From positions 1,364,001 through 1,428,000 of the forward strand of contig CP104793.1 of assembly GCA_025916135.1 (NCBI GenBank): a DNA stretch of 64,000 bases. Reading direction: 5' to 3'. The stretch comes from Rhodobacteraceae bacterium D3-12 (GTDB lineage: Bacteria; Pseudomonadota; Alphaproteobacteria; Rhodobacterales; Rhodobacteraceae). The position numbers and the translations under genes are program-made. Shown in pieces: positions 1-8,313 of this stretch. Numbering within the stretch: the first letter of the stretch is position 1; every line of letters starts with the position of its first letter. The notes below the pieces were generated by a model that saw nothing but the letters and a program-made list of their open reading frames with translations, did no database searches and was not told the origin of the DNA.

Positions 1-261
1 CACGTAGTCGGGCGGGTTGGGGCCGGTGGCAAGCGCCTCAAACCCGGCGTTTCGCGCGCGCGCGGCGGTGAAGGGTTCGGAGGTGTCGAGAAGGACCACT
101 TCGGCACCGGCGGCGCGGGCCTCTGCCACGGAATTGTCGGTGGAGCCGCTGTCAACATAGACAAGGCGTGTGGCTTCGCCCTGCATCGAGGTAAGGCAAT
201 TGATCAGGCGCTGGCCCTCGTTGCGCCCGATGATCACGGCGCCGATTGTTGCACGGGTCAT
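1..261 (-). CDS. Glycosyltransferase family 2, N-terminal part (runs off the window)
   Basis: The 87 visible codons read from an ATG at 261 to the window edge. The start MTRATIGAVIIGRNEG, followed by a YVDSGSTDNS stretch, is the nucleotide-sugar-binding beginning of a GT-A fold family 2 glycosyltransferase, which adds sugars to a lipid-linked or membrane acceptor. The ATG overlaps the stop of the upstream GT4 gene by 4 bp, so the two are probably translationally coupled. It is the last visible member of a minus-strand set with an oxidoreductase, an epimerase and a GT4, which points to surface polysaccharide synthesis. The catalytic DxD region and acceptor specificity lie outside the window. 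Confidence 0.85.
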   Translation of the reverse strand, partial: MTRATIGAVIIGRNEGQRLINCLTSMQGEATRLVYVDSGSTDNSVAEARAAGAEVVLLDTSEPFTAARARNAGFEALATGPNPPDYV

Positions 262-1511
262 GGTGTCACCTCTGGTCGGATTGGCGGGGTGTGTTCCGTC
301 CGGTTTTCGGTGTGATAGGCAGTGAAAAGCTGGGCGAGGCGGTTGGCCTCGTCTGTGCTGTTGAAGTCGGCGATGACCTTGGCGCGGCCTGCTTGGCCCA
401 TCTTGGTGGATGTATCGTGGTTTTTCAGAATTTCTTCAATCGCTTCTGCGAGTTTCTTCATGTTGCCCGGAGGCACCAGAAGGCCGGATTTTCCGTGCTC
501 GACCAGCTCGGGGATGCCAGCGATTTGGGTGGTGACGACGGGCACTTCGCCGGCCATCGCCTCCATCAGGACAACCGGAACGCCTTCGGCAAAGCTGGGC
601 AGGGTGAGAAGGTCGGTGTCGGCGAGCATGGCGGCAACTTCGGCTTGGGAGCGGTAGCCCATGAAATCAACCTTGTCGGCGAGGCCAAGCTGTTGTGCTT
701 GGCGTTCGAGCGCGGCGCGATCGGGGCCATCGCCGATGATGGCGAGGGACAGGCCGGGGTGGTTGATCTGGCTGAGGGCATCAAACAGCACGGGCAGCCC
801 TTTGACCGCGGCGAGGCGACCCACGAAGAGCAGCTGGGCGCCGCGTTTGCGCGGCTTGGGCGCATAGCGAGCGGGGTCAACGCCGCAATGGATGATGTGC
901 AGTTTGGACCAGTCGGCAGGGCGCGAGAAGCTCATCGCCTGAGAGCGGCAGAAATCGGAGATGCAGGCCACGAAGCTGGCGCGTTTGATCTTTTCATCAA
1001 GGCGCCAGTGGATCGGTTCAAAGAAGATATCGGGGCCGTGCAGCGTGAAGCTGTAGGGGATGCCGGACAGCGCAGAGGCGAGCATGGCCACGGTGCAGGA
1101 GCTTTTGGCGATATGGTTGTGCAAATGCTCGGCACCGCTGTCACGCAGGTGGCGGGCGAGGATTGCGGCCTCGGCAAAGTAGATCAGTTGGTAGAGGGTT
1201 GGTTTGATCCCGCCGGGCGAGGTTTTCAACGCCAGAGAAAGGGCTTTGAAATAACTTGAGGGAGAGCGCAGAAGTGTTTGAAAATGCGTTGAAATCAGGT
1301 GGAGCGGTTTGCGGGTCTCTTCGAGCACATGAAAGGTGCGCGCGGCTTCTTGGCGTTGTTCTTCTCCGACGTGGTGTTCTGGGCCGGTGCGGCGCATGGA
1401 ACAGGTTTCAACGGCGAGCCCGTGAGCGCGCAGGGCCGCGACCTCGCGTTGGATAAACGTGTCGGTGGCGCGGGGGTATTCCCCGGTGAGATAGGCGATG
1501 CGAAGCGTCAT
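258..1511 (-). CDS. Glycosyltransferase family 4 (GT-B fold)
   Basis: This 417-residue protein has the two Rossmann-like halves of a GT-B enzyme. The N-terminal acceptor half begins MTLRIAYLTGEYPRATDTFI and includes SFTLHGPDIF. The C-terminal donor half has LLFVGRLAAVKGLPVL, then the EGVPVVLMEAMA stretch carrying the E-x7-E motif of retaining GT4 enzymes. It resembles colanic-acid or exopolysaccharide transferases and probably acts at the cytoplasmic face of the membrane. The last residues are hydrophilic and probably variable. Its start overlaps the upstream epimerase stop by 4 bp and its stop overlaps the GT2 start, so it sits in the middle of a coupled operon. Donor and acceptor sugars cannot be read from sequence. 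Confidence 0.9.
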   Translation of the reverse strand: MTLRIAYLTGEYPRATDTFIQREVAALRAHGLAVETCSMRRTGPEHHVGEEQRQEAARTFHVLEETRKPLHLISTHFQTLLRSPSSYFKALSLALKTSPGGIKPTLYQLIYFAEAAILARHLRDSGAEHLHNHIAKSSCTVAMLASALSGIPYSFTLHGPDIFFEPIHWRLDEKIKRASFVACISDFCRSQAMSFSRPADWSKLHIIHCGVDPARYAPKPRKRGAQLLFVGRLAAVKGLPVLFDALSQINHPGLSLAIIGDGPDRAALERQAQQLGLADKVDFMGYRSQAEVAAMLADTDLLTLPSFAEGVPVVLMEAMAGEVPVVTTQIAGIPELVEHGKSGLLVPPGNMKKLAEAIEEILKNHDTSTKMGQAGRAKVIADFNSTDEANRLAQLFTAYHTENRTEHTPPIRPEVTP

Positions 1512-2452
1512 AGCGGCGGCTCCAATGCGGCGCGCATGGCGTTTTCAAAGGGTTGGCCAGCGCGCCAGCCTAGCGCGGACTGGGCGCGGGCGTTGCTATA
1601 GGTTTTTGCACCGAAGCGCGCGCGCAGGGTGCGCGGGCGCAGCAGACCCGGCAAGCGGATGGGCAGGGGTGACAGAAGGGTGCCGACGAGGGCGAGCAGC
1701 GTCCAAGGGAACGGCAAGCTGAGGCGCGGGGCGTGTGGGCCGAGCGCGGCGAGGAAGCGGGCGCGGGTCGGCAGGTCGTCCGCAACAAGGTTGAGCGGGT
1801 GATGGCCACCGCCGGGCACGGGGGTTTCGGCGGCTTTGATCAGCGCTTCGGCGCAGCTTTCGCGGGTGAGGAGCGGGAGTTCCCCAGCCGAGCCGAGACG
1901 CAGCAGGAGCGGGCCGAAGGTGGGGCCGAGGTGGGCGTTCCAGATGCGACCGGGGCCAAAGACCGCGCCGGGCCGGGCGATCCACGTCTCGATTGGCGTG
2001 CCTGCGAGGGCGGCTTCCTGAGCGAGTTTGGCCTGTGCGTAGGTGTCGCGGCGGGTTGGGTGCGGGTCGAGCGGGGTGTCTTCGGTGATTGTGGTGGCGG
2101 TGGCGTCATAAACGGTGATCGAGCTGAGCAGAACGAGGCGGGCGCGAGGGGCGGTTTGCTGCATCGCGGTGAGCAGGTTTTGCGTGGCGGTGAGCGTGTC
2201 ACGGGCGGTGCGGGCGGGATCGCCGCTCATCGAGGCGGCGGCATGGATCACCACGTCGGCCTGATCAAGCGCGTGGTCGAGCGTGTCGGTTGGCTCGGCA
2301 AGGTCGAGGGCGATGGTTTCAACCGGATTGGGGAAGAGATCGGTCGGGCGGCGGGTGATGGCGCGCACGTGATGGCCGTGGCGCAGGGCGGCGGCAACGG
2401 TGGCTTGGCCGATGAAGCCGGCGGCGCCGGTGATCACGATGGTCAGACCCAT
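1508..2452 (-). CDS. NAD-dependent epimerase/dehydratase (extended SDR)
   Basis: The 314-residue product starts MGLTIVITGAAGFIGQ, the TGxxGFIG dinucleotide-binding turn of extended short-chain dehydrogenases. A catalytic Ser region (LLSSITVYD) and a Y-x3-K pair (TYAQAKL) follow at the expected distances. Such proteins modify nucleotide sugars by epimerisation, dehydration or reduction. A hydrophobic stretch near residues 245-275 (PWTLLALVGTLLSPLPIRLP) might touch the membrane. The gene overlaps the upstream oxidoreductase by 10 bp and the downstream GT4 by 4 bp. A role in making or modifying a sugar used by the neighbouring transferases is inferred from context. Confidence 0.85.
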   Translation of the reverse strand: MGLTIVITGAAGFIGQATVAAALRHGHHVRAITRRPTDLFPNPVETIALDLAEPTDTLDHALDQADVVIHAAASMSGDPARTARDTLTATQNLLTAMQQTAPRARLVLLSSITVYDATATTITEDTPLDPHPTRRDTYAQAKLAQEAALAGTPIETWIARPGAVFGPGRIWNAHLGPTFGPLLLRLGSAGELPLLTRESCAEALIKAAETPVPGGGHHPLNLVADDLPTRARFLAALGPHAPRLSLPFPWTLLALVGTLLSPLPIRLPGLLRPRTLRARFGAKTYSNARAQSALGWRAGQPFENAMRAALEPPL

Positions 2453-3557
2453 GGCATCGGCTCCATCGCGGCACAGGTCGAGCGGATGTCCGTCGCGCCC
2501 GAGTGGCCGGCGTTTTGAATGGCGAGCGTAACCTCGGTCAGGTGCAGGGCGAAATCTCCGGCGAGGCGGCTGGGACGGCCCGATGCGATGGCGTCGAGCA
2601 TTTCGGCGGGGCCGAGGGCGAAATTCATTGCCGCCGCGCCGGTGCGTTTGACCTTGGGGTGGGTTTTTCCATTTGGTTTCAGGCGTTTGCCCAAAGGGTG
2701 TTCAAGCAGGCGGCGGCGCAGGCGGAAGCGGCGGTGGAATTTGACCGGAGCGGCGTTGTTCCATGCTTCTTTGACCGCGAGCACGCCGTCATCGCCGATC
2801 ACGCGGATGCGGTGATCGTGGGGGCGGCGATAGAACAGGTGAGCCGCGCCACCGGGCCGGAGGCGAAAAACAGCGTTGCCACCGAGAAATCAGGCGTGCC
2901 GGTGATGCCACGTTTGTCTGGCAGCACTTCGGCAGAGGCGGCGACAACGCGGGTCACGGGGCCAAACATGGCGATCAGCCAGCTGAGGTAATAGCCCGCG
3001 TGTTCCAACGTGCAGCCGGTTTCGAATTCGTCGACATAGGGCCAAGGCGCACCGGAGGCGGAGCGCCAGTCCTCGACCGGGGCTTGAGGGATGAAGCCGT
3101 CGTCAAGCTCGGCATAGACCAGCCGGGGCGTTCCGGCGATGCCGGTCCGGGTGGCGTGGATCAAAAGCTGTGCCGCTTCGCCCAATACCGAAGAGGGCGC
3201 GGAGGCGAGTTGCAGGTTTTTGGCGGCGGCATCGGCGATCAGGGTTTCGGCCTCGGCAAGGTCGAGCGCGAGGGGTTTTTCGCAAAACACATGGCGGTTC
3301 GCGTCAAGTGCTACGCGGTTGATCACGCCATGCGATGCCGGGTTGGTGAGGTTCAGCACAAGCCCGTCAGGGGGCAGCGCGGCGAGCGCGCTTTGCAGGG
3401 TGTCAAAGGCGGGGATTGACCAGTGCTCGCAAAAGGCGGCGCGGCGCGGTGCATCACGATCAAACGCGCCAAGCACGCGGATATGGGGGAAGGTGGCAAG
3501 CCCGCCCATATAGAGATCGGCGACAAACCCGCATCCGACAAGTACGACCGCGCTCAT
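2443..3557 (-). pseudogene. Gfo/Idh/MocA-family oxidoreductase, split by a frameshift
   Basis: The N-terminal 252 residues (MSAVVLVGCGFVADLYMGGL...) form the Rossmann domain, with the EKPLALDLAEAETL segment carrying the catalytic-site Lys. Reading then leaves frame near 2819 at five C residues on the coding strand. The adjacent frame continues exactly where homologues would, with HDHRIRVIGDDGVLAVKEAW, to a stop at 2443. One missing C restores a protein of about 371 residues, normal for the family. No other stop or gap is present, so a consensus error is as likely as a real mutation. It is the first gene of the polysaccharide operon and would oxidise or reduce a sugar or nucleotide sugar with NAD(P). 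Confidence 0.8.
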
Positions 3558-3665
3558 GCTTGTGTCCTGTTGCCAAGGAGAGGTGCCCGGCGCAAGCGTG
3601 GGCGCAGGTGCGGGCGGCGATTGGCCGAGATGATCATCAGCTGTGCTCGTCTCTTGTTTGATTGC

Positions 3666-3679
3666 GGGCCATATGGCCC
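3666..3679. promoter_or_regulatory. 14-bp perfect palindrome in a divergent promoter region
   Basis: GGGCCATATGGCCC is a perfect palindrome in the roughly 280 bp between the divergent oxidoreductase and WecG-type genes. A role as a protein-binding site for one or both promoters is possible but rests only on symmetry and position. No convincing -35/-10 pair was identified here. Confidence 0.3.
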
Positions 3680-3839
3680 CAAAAACTGGTCGATAAAATG
3701 GGCGATACTGCGGCGAAAGGTCGGTAAACCCTTGAAGTTAATCCGATTGGGGCGTTGCTTCTTTTGGGTTGTGCCATGAAAAGAGGGCATGATCCAGTAT
3801 GACCGGGCCAAAGGGGTGCCGGAGAAGAAGGGCAGCGCC

Positions 3840-4595
3840 ATGGAATTCAGCTTTGGGGAGACGCGGATTGAAGTGAACCTGCGCAACAAGCGCGCGCTTT
3901 TGGACGAGGTGCAGGCGCGGTTTGCCGATGGGCGCGGGTTTGCTTTGGCGACGATCAATTTGGATCATCTTGTGAAGCTGCGCGACTCGGACGTGTTTCG
4001 CGCGGCCTATGCGGCGCAGGATCTGGTGGTGGCGGATGGCAATCCGATTGTTTGGTTGTCGCGATTGGCAAAGCGCAATGTCTCGCTGGTGCCCGGATCG
4101 GACATGGTTTTGCCGCTGGCCGAGGAGGCAGCGCGGGCGGGGGTGACCGTGGCTTTGGTCGGTTCGACCGAGGAGAGCCTTGGCGCGGCGGCGGAAGAGA
4201 TGTGCCGATTGGTGCCGGGTTTGGAGATTGCCACGAAGATTGCACCGCCGATGGGGTTTGATGCAGCCGGGCCGGGGGCGGAGCCTGTGTTTGCCGGGAT
4301 CGAGGCATCGGGGGCGGGGTTGGTGTTTATCGCGCTGGGCGCGCCGAAACAGGAGCTGTTTGCTGCGGCGGGGCGGGGGCGGTTGCCGGGTGTTGGATTT
4401 GCCTCGATCGGGGCGGGGTTGGATTTTCTGTCAGGCTCGCAATCGCGCGCGCCAGCTTGGGTGCGCGCAATTGCGATGGAGTGGTTTTGGCGGATGATGA
4501 GCGCGCCAAAGCGGATGGCGGGGCGCTATGCCCAATGCGCGGCGATCCTGCCCGGAGAGGTTTTCAAGGCCTTGCGATTGCGCCGGCAGCGGTAG
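3840..4595 (+). CDS. WecG/TagA/CpsF family glycosyltransferase (GT26)
   Basis: The 251-residue product has the conserved blocks of the family: INLDHLVKLRDS, VADGNPIVWLSRL, PGSDMVLPL, FIALGAPKQELF and GAGLDFLSGSQSRAPAW. The C-terminal segment MEWFWRMMSAPKRM is thought to help membrane association in this family. These enzymes transfer ManNAc(A), or another sugar, to an undecaprenyl-linked acceptor at the cytoplasmic membrane. I chose the ATG at 3840 because AGAAGG lies 8 nt upstream and family members begin close to MEFSFG. An ATG at 3789 would add 17 residues. It is divergent from the polysaccharide operon, which supports the same pathway. A long inverted repeat follows its stop. Confidence 0.88.
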   Translation: MEFSFGETRIEVNLRNKRALLDEVQARFADGRGFALATINLDHLVKLRDSDVFRAAYAAQDLVVADGNPIVWLSRLAKRNVSLVPGSDMVLPLAEEAARAGVTVALVGSTEESLGAAAEEMCRLVPGLEIATKIAPPMGFDAAGPGAEPVFAGIEASGAGLVFIALGAPKQELFAAAGRGRLPGVGFASIGAGLDFLSGSQSRAPAWVRAIAMEWFWRMMSAPKRMAGRYAQCAAILPGEVFKALRLRRQR

Positions 4596-4658
4596 GCGGG
4601 ATCAACCCGCCACCCACGCCCCACCCGCCCGCCCGCGCGGGTGGCGGGTTGATCCCGC
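4596..4658 (+). terminator. 20-bp-arm inverted repeat, probable terminator or intergenic repeat
   Basis: Two perfectly complementary 20-bp arms (4596-4615 and 4639-4658; left arm GCGGGATCAACCCGCCACCC) flank a 23-nt C-rich loop. The repeat starts immediately after the stop codon of the GT26 gene. The stem is very stable but no T-run follows, so it may act in mRNA stabilisation or be a repeated intergenic element instead of a classical intrinsic terminator. Confidence 0.6.
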
Positions 4659-4775
4659 GCGAATGTTTGGGTGAAGAGCTGAGCGACCAGACGTGTTGTG
4701 GTGCCGTCGGGCGCTGGGTGATTGCAAGGCTGTGGGGGCTGTGCATGATAAGCGAAACTGTTGGAGGGCCTGTGG

Positions 4776-5525
4776 ATGGCGGCATCGGTATTTGAAACGG
4801 CGGCGGGGCGGCGGCTGGCCTATCACAAAAGTGAGGGGGTGGGGCCGTGCATCGTGTTTCTGGGCGGTTTGAAGTCAGACATGGAGGGCACCAAGGCGGT
4901 GCATCTTGAGGCTTGGGCCAAGGCGAATGGGCGTGCCTTTCTGCGGTTTGATTATTCCGGCCATGGCGAGAGTTCGGGCACGTTTGAGGGCGGTTCGATT
5001 GGGGATTGGCACGAGGATACGCTCGCAATTGTCGAAGCGCTTTGTGACGGGAAGATCGTGCCCGTCGGCTCGTCCATGGGCGGTTGGCAGGCCTTGTTGC
5101 TGGCACGGGCCGCGCCGGAGCGGGTGGCCGGGATGGTGACGATCGCGGCGGCCCCGGATTTCACCGAGGACGGCTATTGGGAGAGTTTCAGCGCAGAGCA
5201 GAAGCGGGCGTTGGAGGAGGTCGGCCATGTGGAATTGCCGAGCGACTACATGGAGCCATATATCATCACCAAGCGGATGATCGAGGACGGGCGCAGGCGG
5301 CTGGTGTTGCGCTCGCCCTTGGCGTTGCGCTTTCCGGTGCGGTTTTTGCAGGGCACGGCGGATACGGCGGTGTCGGTGGCGACGGCCGTGCGGTTGCTGG
5401 AGCATGCGGAGGGGCCGGATATGCGGCTTGAACTGGTCAAGGACGCGGATCACCGGTTTTCGGATGAGCGGTGTTTGGGGCTGATTGAACGCGCGCTGGA
5501 GGAGGTTCTGGCGCTGGTAGGATAG
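4776..5525 (+). CDS. Alpha/beta hydrolase, ABHD10-like serine esterase
   Basis: The 249-residue protein has a nucleophile elbow GSSMGG with Ser about residue 100. An oxyanion-hole region (VFLGGLKSDMEGTKA), a GTADTAVS acid segment and a late DADHRF histidine complete the likely triad. No signal peptide is visible, so it is probably cytoplasmic. Overall pattern (GHGESSG, GSSMGGW) resembles the ABHD10-type hydrolases common in Alphaproteobacteria, which act on small esters or thioesters. That assignment is from memory of the family. The ATG at 4776 is preceded by GGAGGG with 7 nt spacing; a TTG at 4761 lies before that site and is rejected. Substrate unknown. Confidence 0.82.
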   Translation: MAASVFETAAGRRLAYHKSEGVGPCIVFLGGLKSDMEGTKAVHLEAWAKANGRAFLRFDYSGHGESSGTFEGGSIGDWHEDTLAIVEALCDGKIVPVGSSMGGWQALLLARAAPERVAGMVTIAAAPDFTEDGYWESFSAEQKRALEEVGHVELPSDYMEPYIITKRMIEDGRRRLVLRSPLALRFPVRFLQGTADTAVSVATAVRLLEHAEGPDMRLELVKDADHRFSDERCLGLIERALEEVLALVG

Positions 5526-5548
5526 CGCCGCCGACGGGAGGGGAGCCT

Positions 5549-6535
5549 ATGCGGGTATTTGGAAAATGGGTCGGGCGCGTCTTGCTGTTGCTGATCGCGG
5601 TGGGAATGATTGCGTGGCAGTTCGGCCCGTATGAGCCAGTCGACGTCAGCGTGGAGCGGTTTGAGCCGCGCCGGTTTGGCGAGGGGGTTCAAGTCTACCT
5701 TGAAAGCGTTGAGGCGGGGATTAAGGACCTGACCGAGGGGGTCGAAAAGCGCGTGGTTTGGGCCGGGCAGAGCGAGCGGCGCACGCCGGTTTCGGTGCTG
5801 TATATTCACGGGTTTTCCGCCACGTCAGAGGAAATTCGCCCGGTGCCGGACCGGGTGGCGCAGGCATTAGGCGCGAATTTGGTGTTCACGCGGTTAACCG
5901 GGCACGGGCGGCCCGGCGCGGCATTGAGCGAGGCGACGGTGCGCGACTGGATGGCCGACATGGAGGAGGGGCTCGCCGTGGCGCGCGCGGTGGGTGATGA
6001 GGTGGTGGTGATTGCCACATCGACGGGGGCGACTTTGGCGGCGGAGGCGGCGGTGCAGCCCGAGATGGTCAAGGGCGTGAGGGCAATGATTTTCGTCTCG
6101 CCCAATTTCGGGATCAACGATCCGCGGGCCGCGTTGTTGACCATGCCGGGCGCGCGATATGTGCTGCCGTTGATCGCGGGGAGTGAGCGCAGCTGGGAGC
6201 CGCAGAACGACGCGCACGCGACATTCTGGACCACGCGATACCCGTCTGCTGCGGTGTTTCCGATGGCGGCTTTGGTCAAGCATGCCGTCGCGCTGGATTA
6301 TTCGGGGGTGGATATTCCGGCGCTGTTTTACCTATCGCCGCAGGACAAGGTGGTGACAGCGGATGTCAGCAGATCGGTTGCCGAACGCTGGGGCGGGGGC
6401 GCAGAGTTGGTTATGGTGCCAGATGGCGCGGCGGTGGAGCCGTCGCATCACGTGATCGCGGGTGACATCCTGTCACCGGGCAACACCGAGGCCACGGTGG
6501 CCATCATGTTGGACTGGTTAGCAAAGGTGGAGTAA
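5549..6535 (+). CDS. Membrane-anchored alpha/beta hydrolase
   Basis: This 328-residue protein begins with a short basic segment and a hydrophobic helix (about residues 8-24, VGRVLLLLIAVGMIAW), which reads as a signal anchor. The hydrolase domain would then be periplasmic. The core has LYIHGFSAT (oxyanion region), FTRLTGHGRPG, a nucleophile elbow ATSTGAT, the acid region LSPQDKVV and a late SHHVIAGD histidine. It follows the first hydrolase by 23 nt and overlaps the next gene by one base (TAATG), so it probably belongs to one transcription unit. It would hydrolyse an ester at the membrane surface. The substrate is unknown. Confidence 0.82.
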   Translation: MRVFGKWVGRVLLLLIAVGMIAWQFGPYEPVDVSVERFEPRRFGEGVQVYLESVEAGIKDLTEGVEKRVVWAGQSERRTPVSVLYIHGFSATSEEIRPVPDRVAQALGANLVFTRLTGHGRPGAALSEATVRDWMADMEEGLAVARAVGDEVVVIATSTGATLAAEAAVQPEMVKGVRAMIFVSPNFGINDPRAALLTMPGARYVLPLIAGSERSWEPQNDAHATFWTTRYPSAAVFPMAALVKHAVALDYSGVDIPALFYLSPQDKVVTADVSRSVAERWGGGAELVMVPDGAAVEPSHHVIAGDILSPGNTEATVAIMLDWLAKVE

Positions 6536-6960
6536 TGGAACAGCGGATTTCCCTTGTGACCTTGGGGGTTGCGGATATGGCGACGGCGCAGGCGTTTTAC
6601 CGCGCGATGGGGTGGCGCGAGGTTGAAAGCCCGGATGGGGTGATTGCCTTTGATCTGATCGGGCAGACGCTTGGGCTTTATGAGCGCGCGAAGCTGGCTG
6701 AGGATTTGGGTTTGCCGGAAGAGGCGCTGGGCCACGGGGCGATGACGCTGTCTTATAATGTGCGCGAGAAAGAAGAGGTGGCGCGGGTTCTAACGGCAGC
6801 AAAAGCGGCGGGCGGGCGCGTGTTGAAAGAGGCGAGCGATGTGTTCTGGGGCGGGCATCACGGGTATTTTGCCGACCCGGAGGGGCATATCTGGGAAGTG
6901 GCGCATAACCCGTTTTCGGCATTGCGCGAGGATGGCGCGTTTCGCTGGAACGGGTATTGA
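6535..6960 (+). CDS. VOC-family (glyoxalase/bleomycin-resistance fold) protein
   Basis: The 141-residue product starts ISLVTLGVADMATAQAFYRAMGW, the first beta-alpha-beta-beta-beta unit of the vicinal oxygen chelate fold. It ends with the second unit, HHGYFADPEGHIWEVAHNP. The GYFADPEGHIWEV stretch carries the conserved C-terminal Glu metal ligand. Members are metal-dependent lyases, isomerases or dioxygenases, or just binding proteins, and the exact activity cannot be read here. Its ATG overlaps the stop of the membrane hydrolase by one base, suggesting translational coupling. Confidence 0.85.
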   Translation: MEQRISLVTLGVADMATAQAFYRAMGWREVESPDGVIAFDLIGQTLGLYERAKLAEDLGLPEEALGHGAMTLSYNVREKEEVARVLTAAKAAGGRVLKEASDVFWGGHHGYFADPEGHIWEVAHNPFSALREDGAFRWNGY

Positions 6961-6965
6961 GGGGG

Positions 6966-6990
6966 TGGTGGGGTGAAACCCCACCCTACG
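6966..6990. repeat. Intergenic palindromic repeat, copy 1
   Basis: This 25-bp unit consists of the palindrome GGTGGGGTGAAACCCCACC followed by CTACGG. The same unit recurs exactly at 9286-9310 and 28216-28240 and inverted at 28249-28271, with degenerate copies near 29560. The stem is GGTGGGGT with loop GAA. It lies just before the start of the next gene, and its end supplies part of that gene's GGGAG ribosome-binding site. Confidence 0.75.
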
Positions 6991-7000
6991 GGGAGATGCG

Positions 7001-7633
7001 ATGCGCAGGCCGGGGAGCATGTGGAGCCTTGAGACGCTGGGGCGGGTGCGGCTGAGCCGGTATTTTTACATGCGCGAGTTTCTGTATTCGGAGATCGCGA
7101 ATTTTCACGGGATGCAGAATATTCCGGATGATCCCGATCTGGCGATTGAGAACGGGCGGGCGTTTTGCGCCACTCTGCTGGATCCGATGGAGGAGACATT
7201 CGGGCGGGTGGCTGTGCGGTCGGGGTATCGCTCGGCCACGTTGAACCGGTTTGGCAATGAGAACGGGCTGAACTGTGCGCGAAATGAGTACCCACAGGAG
7301 TGCCATATCTGGGACCGGGGGCGCGGGGCGGAGGCGATTGCGGGGGCGAGCATCGTGATCCCGTGGTTTGCGGATCACTACGCGGCCGGGCGGGATTGGC
7401 GTGACTTGGCGTGGTGGCTGCATGACCATCTGCCCTATTCCGAGATGTGGTTTTTTCCCAAGCTCTGCGCGTTCAACATCGCGTGGCGGCCGGACCCTTG
7501 GGGGATGATCTCAAGCTATATCGCGCCGCGCGGGACGTTGTTGAAACGCGGAGATGCGCCGGCGGAAAGCCGCGTTGTGAGGCAGGCGCGCTATGCCGAT
7601 TTTCCGGCGTTCCGAGGGCTGGCTTTGGGATGA
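7001..7633 (+). CDS. Peptidase M15-like protein, zinc ligands uncertain
   Basis: The 210-residue protein resembles the M15 (D-Ala-D-Ala carboxypeptidase/Hedgehog) fold. It has an N-terminal FLYSEIANFHGMQNIPDDP block, then VAVRSGYRSATLNRFG, the family's SGYRS signature, then ECHIWDRGRGAEAIAG where family members carry SxHxxGxAxD. It ends with FPKLCAFNIAWRP in place of the usual final His strand. The first His may be kept (CHIWD), but the Asp and the last His are not obvious. It may therefore be a non-catalytic or altered member. No signal peptide is visible. GGGAG lies about 6 nt before the ATG. It overlaps the methyltransferase by 4 bp. I do not know its function. Confidence 0.6.
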   Translation: MRRPGSMWSLETLGRVRLSRYFYMREFLYSEIANFHGMQNIPDDPDLAIENGRAFCATLLDPMEETFGRVAVRSGYRSATLNRFGNENGLNCARNEYPQECHIWDRGRGAEAIAGASIVIPWFADHYAAGRDWRDLAWWLHDHLPYSEMWFFPKLCAFNIAWRPDPWGMISSYIAPRGTLLKRGDAPAESRVVRQARYADFPAFRGLALG

Positions 7634-8217
7634 GTTTGCGCGGGGTGTATGAGCACAATGCGGTGCAGTTTGACCGCGACCGGACCCGCGATTTGCATGA
7701 GCGCGGGTGGCTGGAGCGGTTTTGCGCCGAGATGCCGCGTGGGGGGCGGGTTCTGGATCTGGGCTGTGGCGCGGGCGAGCCGATGGCGGGGTATCTGATC
7801 GGGCGGGGCTTGGCCGTGACGGGAGTTGATTTCGCGCCTGCGATGCTGGAATTGGCGCGGGCGCGGTTTCCCGATGGGCGTTGGATAGAGGGGGATATGC
7901 GGGCGCTGGACTTGGGCGAGGTGTTTGACGGGGTTTTGGCGTGGAATTCGTTTTTCCATCTGACGGCGGAGGAGCAGCGCGGGGTTATTCCGCGTCTTGC
8001 GGCGCATCTTTGCCCCGGTGGGGCGTTGATGATGAGCGTCGGACCGGAGGCGGGCGACGTCTGGGGGACGGTCGCGGGTGAGGCGGTCTATCACGCGAGC
8101 CTTTCGCCGGACGACTATGCGGCAGAGTTGGCAAATTGCGGCTGTGAGGTGGCGGCGTTTTGCGCTGAAGATGCCGATTGTAACGGGCATTCCGTTTTGT
8201 TGGCGAGGAAAGGCTGA
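7630..8217 (+). CDS. Class I SAM-dependent methyltransferase
   Basis: The 195-residue protein contains motif I VLDLGCGAGEPMAGYL (about residues 42-57), motif II VTGVDFAPAMLELARARFP and a motif III region FDGVLAWNSFFHL. This is a standard seven-strand SAM-binding domain with little else. Such small enzymes methylate small molecules or act as bifunctional 3-demethylubiquinone-like methylases, but substrate cannot be inferred. The ATG at 7630 overlaps the stop of the M15-like gene (ATGA), which decides the start over an in-frame ATG at 7447 that lies inside that gene. Confidence 0.87.
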   Translation: MSLRGVYEHNAVQFDRDRTRDLHERGWLERFCAEMPRGGRVLDLGCGAGEPMAGYLIGRGLAVTGVDFAPAMLELARARFPDGRWIEGDMRALDLGEVFDGVLAWNSFFHLTAEEQRGVIPRLAAHLCPGGALMMSVGPEAGDVWGTVAGEAVYHASLSPDDYAAELANCGCEVAAFCAEDADCNGHSVLLARKG

Positions 8218-8313
8218 CGCTGCGCAATTTGAAGAGTTCGCGGTTGACGCCACGCGGGTTCCTGCGAAGTTGGGGCCGAAATTGACCCCGACCCAAGGAG
8301 CGAAGATTCCGTT

